From NCBI RefSeq assembly GCF_003628125.1, contig NZ_RBZU01000006.1:248001-312000 (forward strand): DNA of 64,000 bases, given 5' to 3'. The DNA is from Pararobbsia silviterrae (GTDB taxonomy: Bacteria; Pseudomonadota; Gammaproteobacteria; Burkholderiales; Burkholderiaceae). Every line of letters begins with the position of its first letter. The first letter of the stretch is position 1. Shown piece after piece: positions 62,784 through 64,000 of this stretch. A program made the position numbers and the translations under genes. The notes under the pieces are model-generated. The model worked only from the letters and a program-made list of their open reading frames with translations, was not told where the DNA came from and did no database searches.

Positions 62784-63560
62784 TCAGGCGTGGCGGCCGG
62801 CCATGACGCCGCCATCCACAGGCAGCACGGTGCCGGTGATCCAGGAGGCGCGCGTCGAAGCGAGGAAGAGCATTGCCTCGGCGACGTCGGCCGGTTGGCC
62901 GTTGCGTCCAAGCGGATGGAACGCATTGAACGCAGGCAAGGTTGCCTTCACCTGATCCGACGTCATGAACGTGTTGTAGACCGGTGTTTCGACCACGGCC
63001 GGCGCAACCGTATTGATTCGGATATTCAAGGGCGCCAGTTCGATCGCGAGGTTGCGCGTCAACGCGTGTACTCCGGCATTCGCAGCCGAATAGGCGGCCG
63101 ACGGCGTGGCTCCGATCGCTTGCAATGCCCACAGCGACCCCGTCTGCACGATCGCACCGCCGCCGCGTTGCTGCATCGCCTTGGCCGCCGCTTGAGCCAT
63201 GAAGAACTTGCCCTTCAGGATCGTGTCGAGAAACCAGTCGTATTCGGTCTCGTCGATGTCGAGGAAAGGCTTCGGGCGAAACACGCCGGCGTTGTTGATG
63301 AGAATGTCCACGCCGCCGAAGTCTCGATGCGCGAGCTCGACGAGCTCTTTTGCGGTCGAGGGATGGGCGATATCGCCCGCATGCCAGCGCACGTTCGCGC
63401 CGGACGGATCGATTTCGGCCGCCGCTTGCTTGAGCTTGGCTTCGTCTCGGCCGCCGATGACGACCTGGGCACCCGCTTTGACCAGACGGATCGCGACTTC
63501 CTTTCCGATGCCGGAGCCGCCACCGGTAACGATCGCAACTTGAGAAGAAAAACTATGCAT
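62784..63560 (-). CDS. SDR-family oxidoreductase with YSAAN in place of YxxxK
   Basis: A 258-residue short-chain dehydrogenase. AIVTGGGSGIGKEVA, NNAG, the catalytic Ser in QTGSLWA and the closing ITGTVLPVDGG are normal. The catalytic tetrad Lys is replaced by Asn in AYSAANAGVHALTRN (codon AAT). I recall the same YSAAN wording in other Burkholderia and Pseudomonas SDRs, so it may mark a subfamily and not damage. It is divergent from a LysR gene and upstream of the small ABM-like gene. Confidence 0.87.
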   Translation of the reverse strand: MHSFSSQVAIVTGGGSGIGKEVAIRLVKAGAQVVIGGRDEAKLKQAAAEIDPSGANVRWHAGDIAHPSTAKELVELAHRDFGGVDILINNAGVFRPKPFLDIDETEYDWFLDTILKGKFFMAQAAAKAMQQRGGGAIVQTGSLWALQAIGATPSAAYSAANAGVHALTRNLAIELAPLNIRINTVAPAVVETPVYNTFMTSDQVKATLPAFNAFHPLGRNGQPADVAEAMLFLASTRASWITGTVLPVDGGVMAGRHA

Positions 63561-63796
63561 GATCGAGTTTCCCCATGAATTCGACGCCTTTCCGCGATGC
63601 AGAAATATTCGTCTTTGATGTGCTCATTCTTCTCGCGATGGGGTGACGTCGCAAACGAGAAAATGTATGCTTTATTGAAAGAAAATCTTTACTGAAAAAT
63701 CGCTGCGTTCGTGCCGGAATCCACCGTTGCGCCATCGAGGCATGCGCCTCTCGTGCAGCGCGACCGCTTCGTGCGAACGCACTTGGGCTCTTCCAT

Positions 63797-64000
63797 ATGA
63801 AAACACCGGGCTTTCTCAACGCATTGCGTGCGTTCGAAGCGAGTGCGCGCCATCAGAGCTTCTCGGCCGCGGCGCACGAACTTCACGTCACACCGGCGGC
63901 GGTCGGTCAATTGGTGCGGTCGCTGGAGGACTGGCTCGGCGTTCCGCTCTTCAATCGTGGTGCGAGCGGCAAGGCGCGATTGGTGATGACCGACATCGCC
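63797..64000 (+). CDS. LysR-family regulator (GcvA-like), truncated by the window edge
   Basis: Only the first 68 codons are present; the frame is open to the last base. The HTH is clear: FLNALRAFEASARHQSFSAAAHELHVTPAAVGQLVRSLED, landmarks RAFEASARH and TPAAVGQ, followed by LGVPLFNRGASGKARL, the GcvA-type pattern. It is divergent from the SDR gene and likely regulates it. Confidence 0.88.
   Translation, partial: MKTPGFLNALRAFEASARHQSFSAAAHELHVTPAAVGQLVRSLEDWLGVPLFNRGASGKARLVMTDIA

Overview
The window is high-GC DNA that looks like accessory chromosome or megaplasmid sequence from a Burkholderiaceae bacterium (Burkholderia, Paraburkholderia or Caballeronia type). This placement is an inference from the protein families: a Burkholderia-style porin, several RbsABC-type sugar transporters, an ApnL-like lactonase, many LysR regulators and a Fur-controlled siderophore-transport pair. 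No rRNA, tRNA, CRISPR array or insertion sequence was seen.

Layout. 0.1-9 kb holds small regulator/target pairs: a DHA2 drug-efflux MFS with a divergent LysR, a PiT phosphate transporter, an alpha/beta hydrolase with a divergent LysR, a WYL regulator with a divergent VOC protein, and a porin. 9.3-16 kb holds a membrane diguanylate cyclase, an operon pairing a nucleoside hydrolase with a CUT1 sugar-type ABC transporter that has no ATPase gene, and an orphan SsuA-like binding protein. 16.1-24.3 kb is the least familiar part. A 777-residue unrecognised protein with a C-terminal membrane helix is divergent from a 1354-residue NTPase with an N-terminal HEPN-like region, a STAND/NACHT core and a helical C-terminus. 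That NTPase is translationally coupled to a flavin amine oxidase. 24.4-27.9 kb is iron related: a Fur box, a cyclic-peptide/siderophore exporter, a siderophore-uptake ATPase and bacterioferritin.

27.9-62 kb is dominated by sugar uptake and catabolism. Transporter A (30-33.7 kb) sits beside a DeoR regulator and a 6-phospho-3-hexuloisomerase-like gene, and a repeated octamer links their promoters. A PAS histidine kinase/LuxR response regulator pair, an SDR, an MFS, a PAS-GGDEF-EAL protein and a HipBA-type toxin-antitoxin follow. Next is an IclR regulon: an RraA-like gene with a deleted hydroxyacid dehydrogenase remnant on one side, and a GMC oxidoreductase, transporter B and an epimerase on the other. 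Both promoters carry the same composite 37-bp operator. A LysR gene then lies between an L-rhamnonate-dehydratase-like enolase and a D-apionate-lactonase-like gene followed by transporter C; both promoters share a 20-bp motif. A perfect 24-bp palindromic terminator closes transporter C.

61.4-64 kb holds an MHYT membrane sensor, a small ABM-like protein, an SDR lacking the catalytic lysine, and the 5' end of a LysR gene cut by the window edge.

The best candidate for an undescribed system is the HEPN-STAND NTPase/amine oxidase operon with its divergent tail-anchored partner. The most solid new regulatory observations are the duplicated IclR composite operator, the DeoR octamer and the LysR-flanking 20-bp motif. 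All functions are predictions from sequence.
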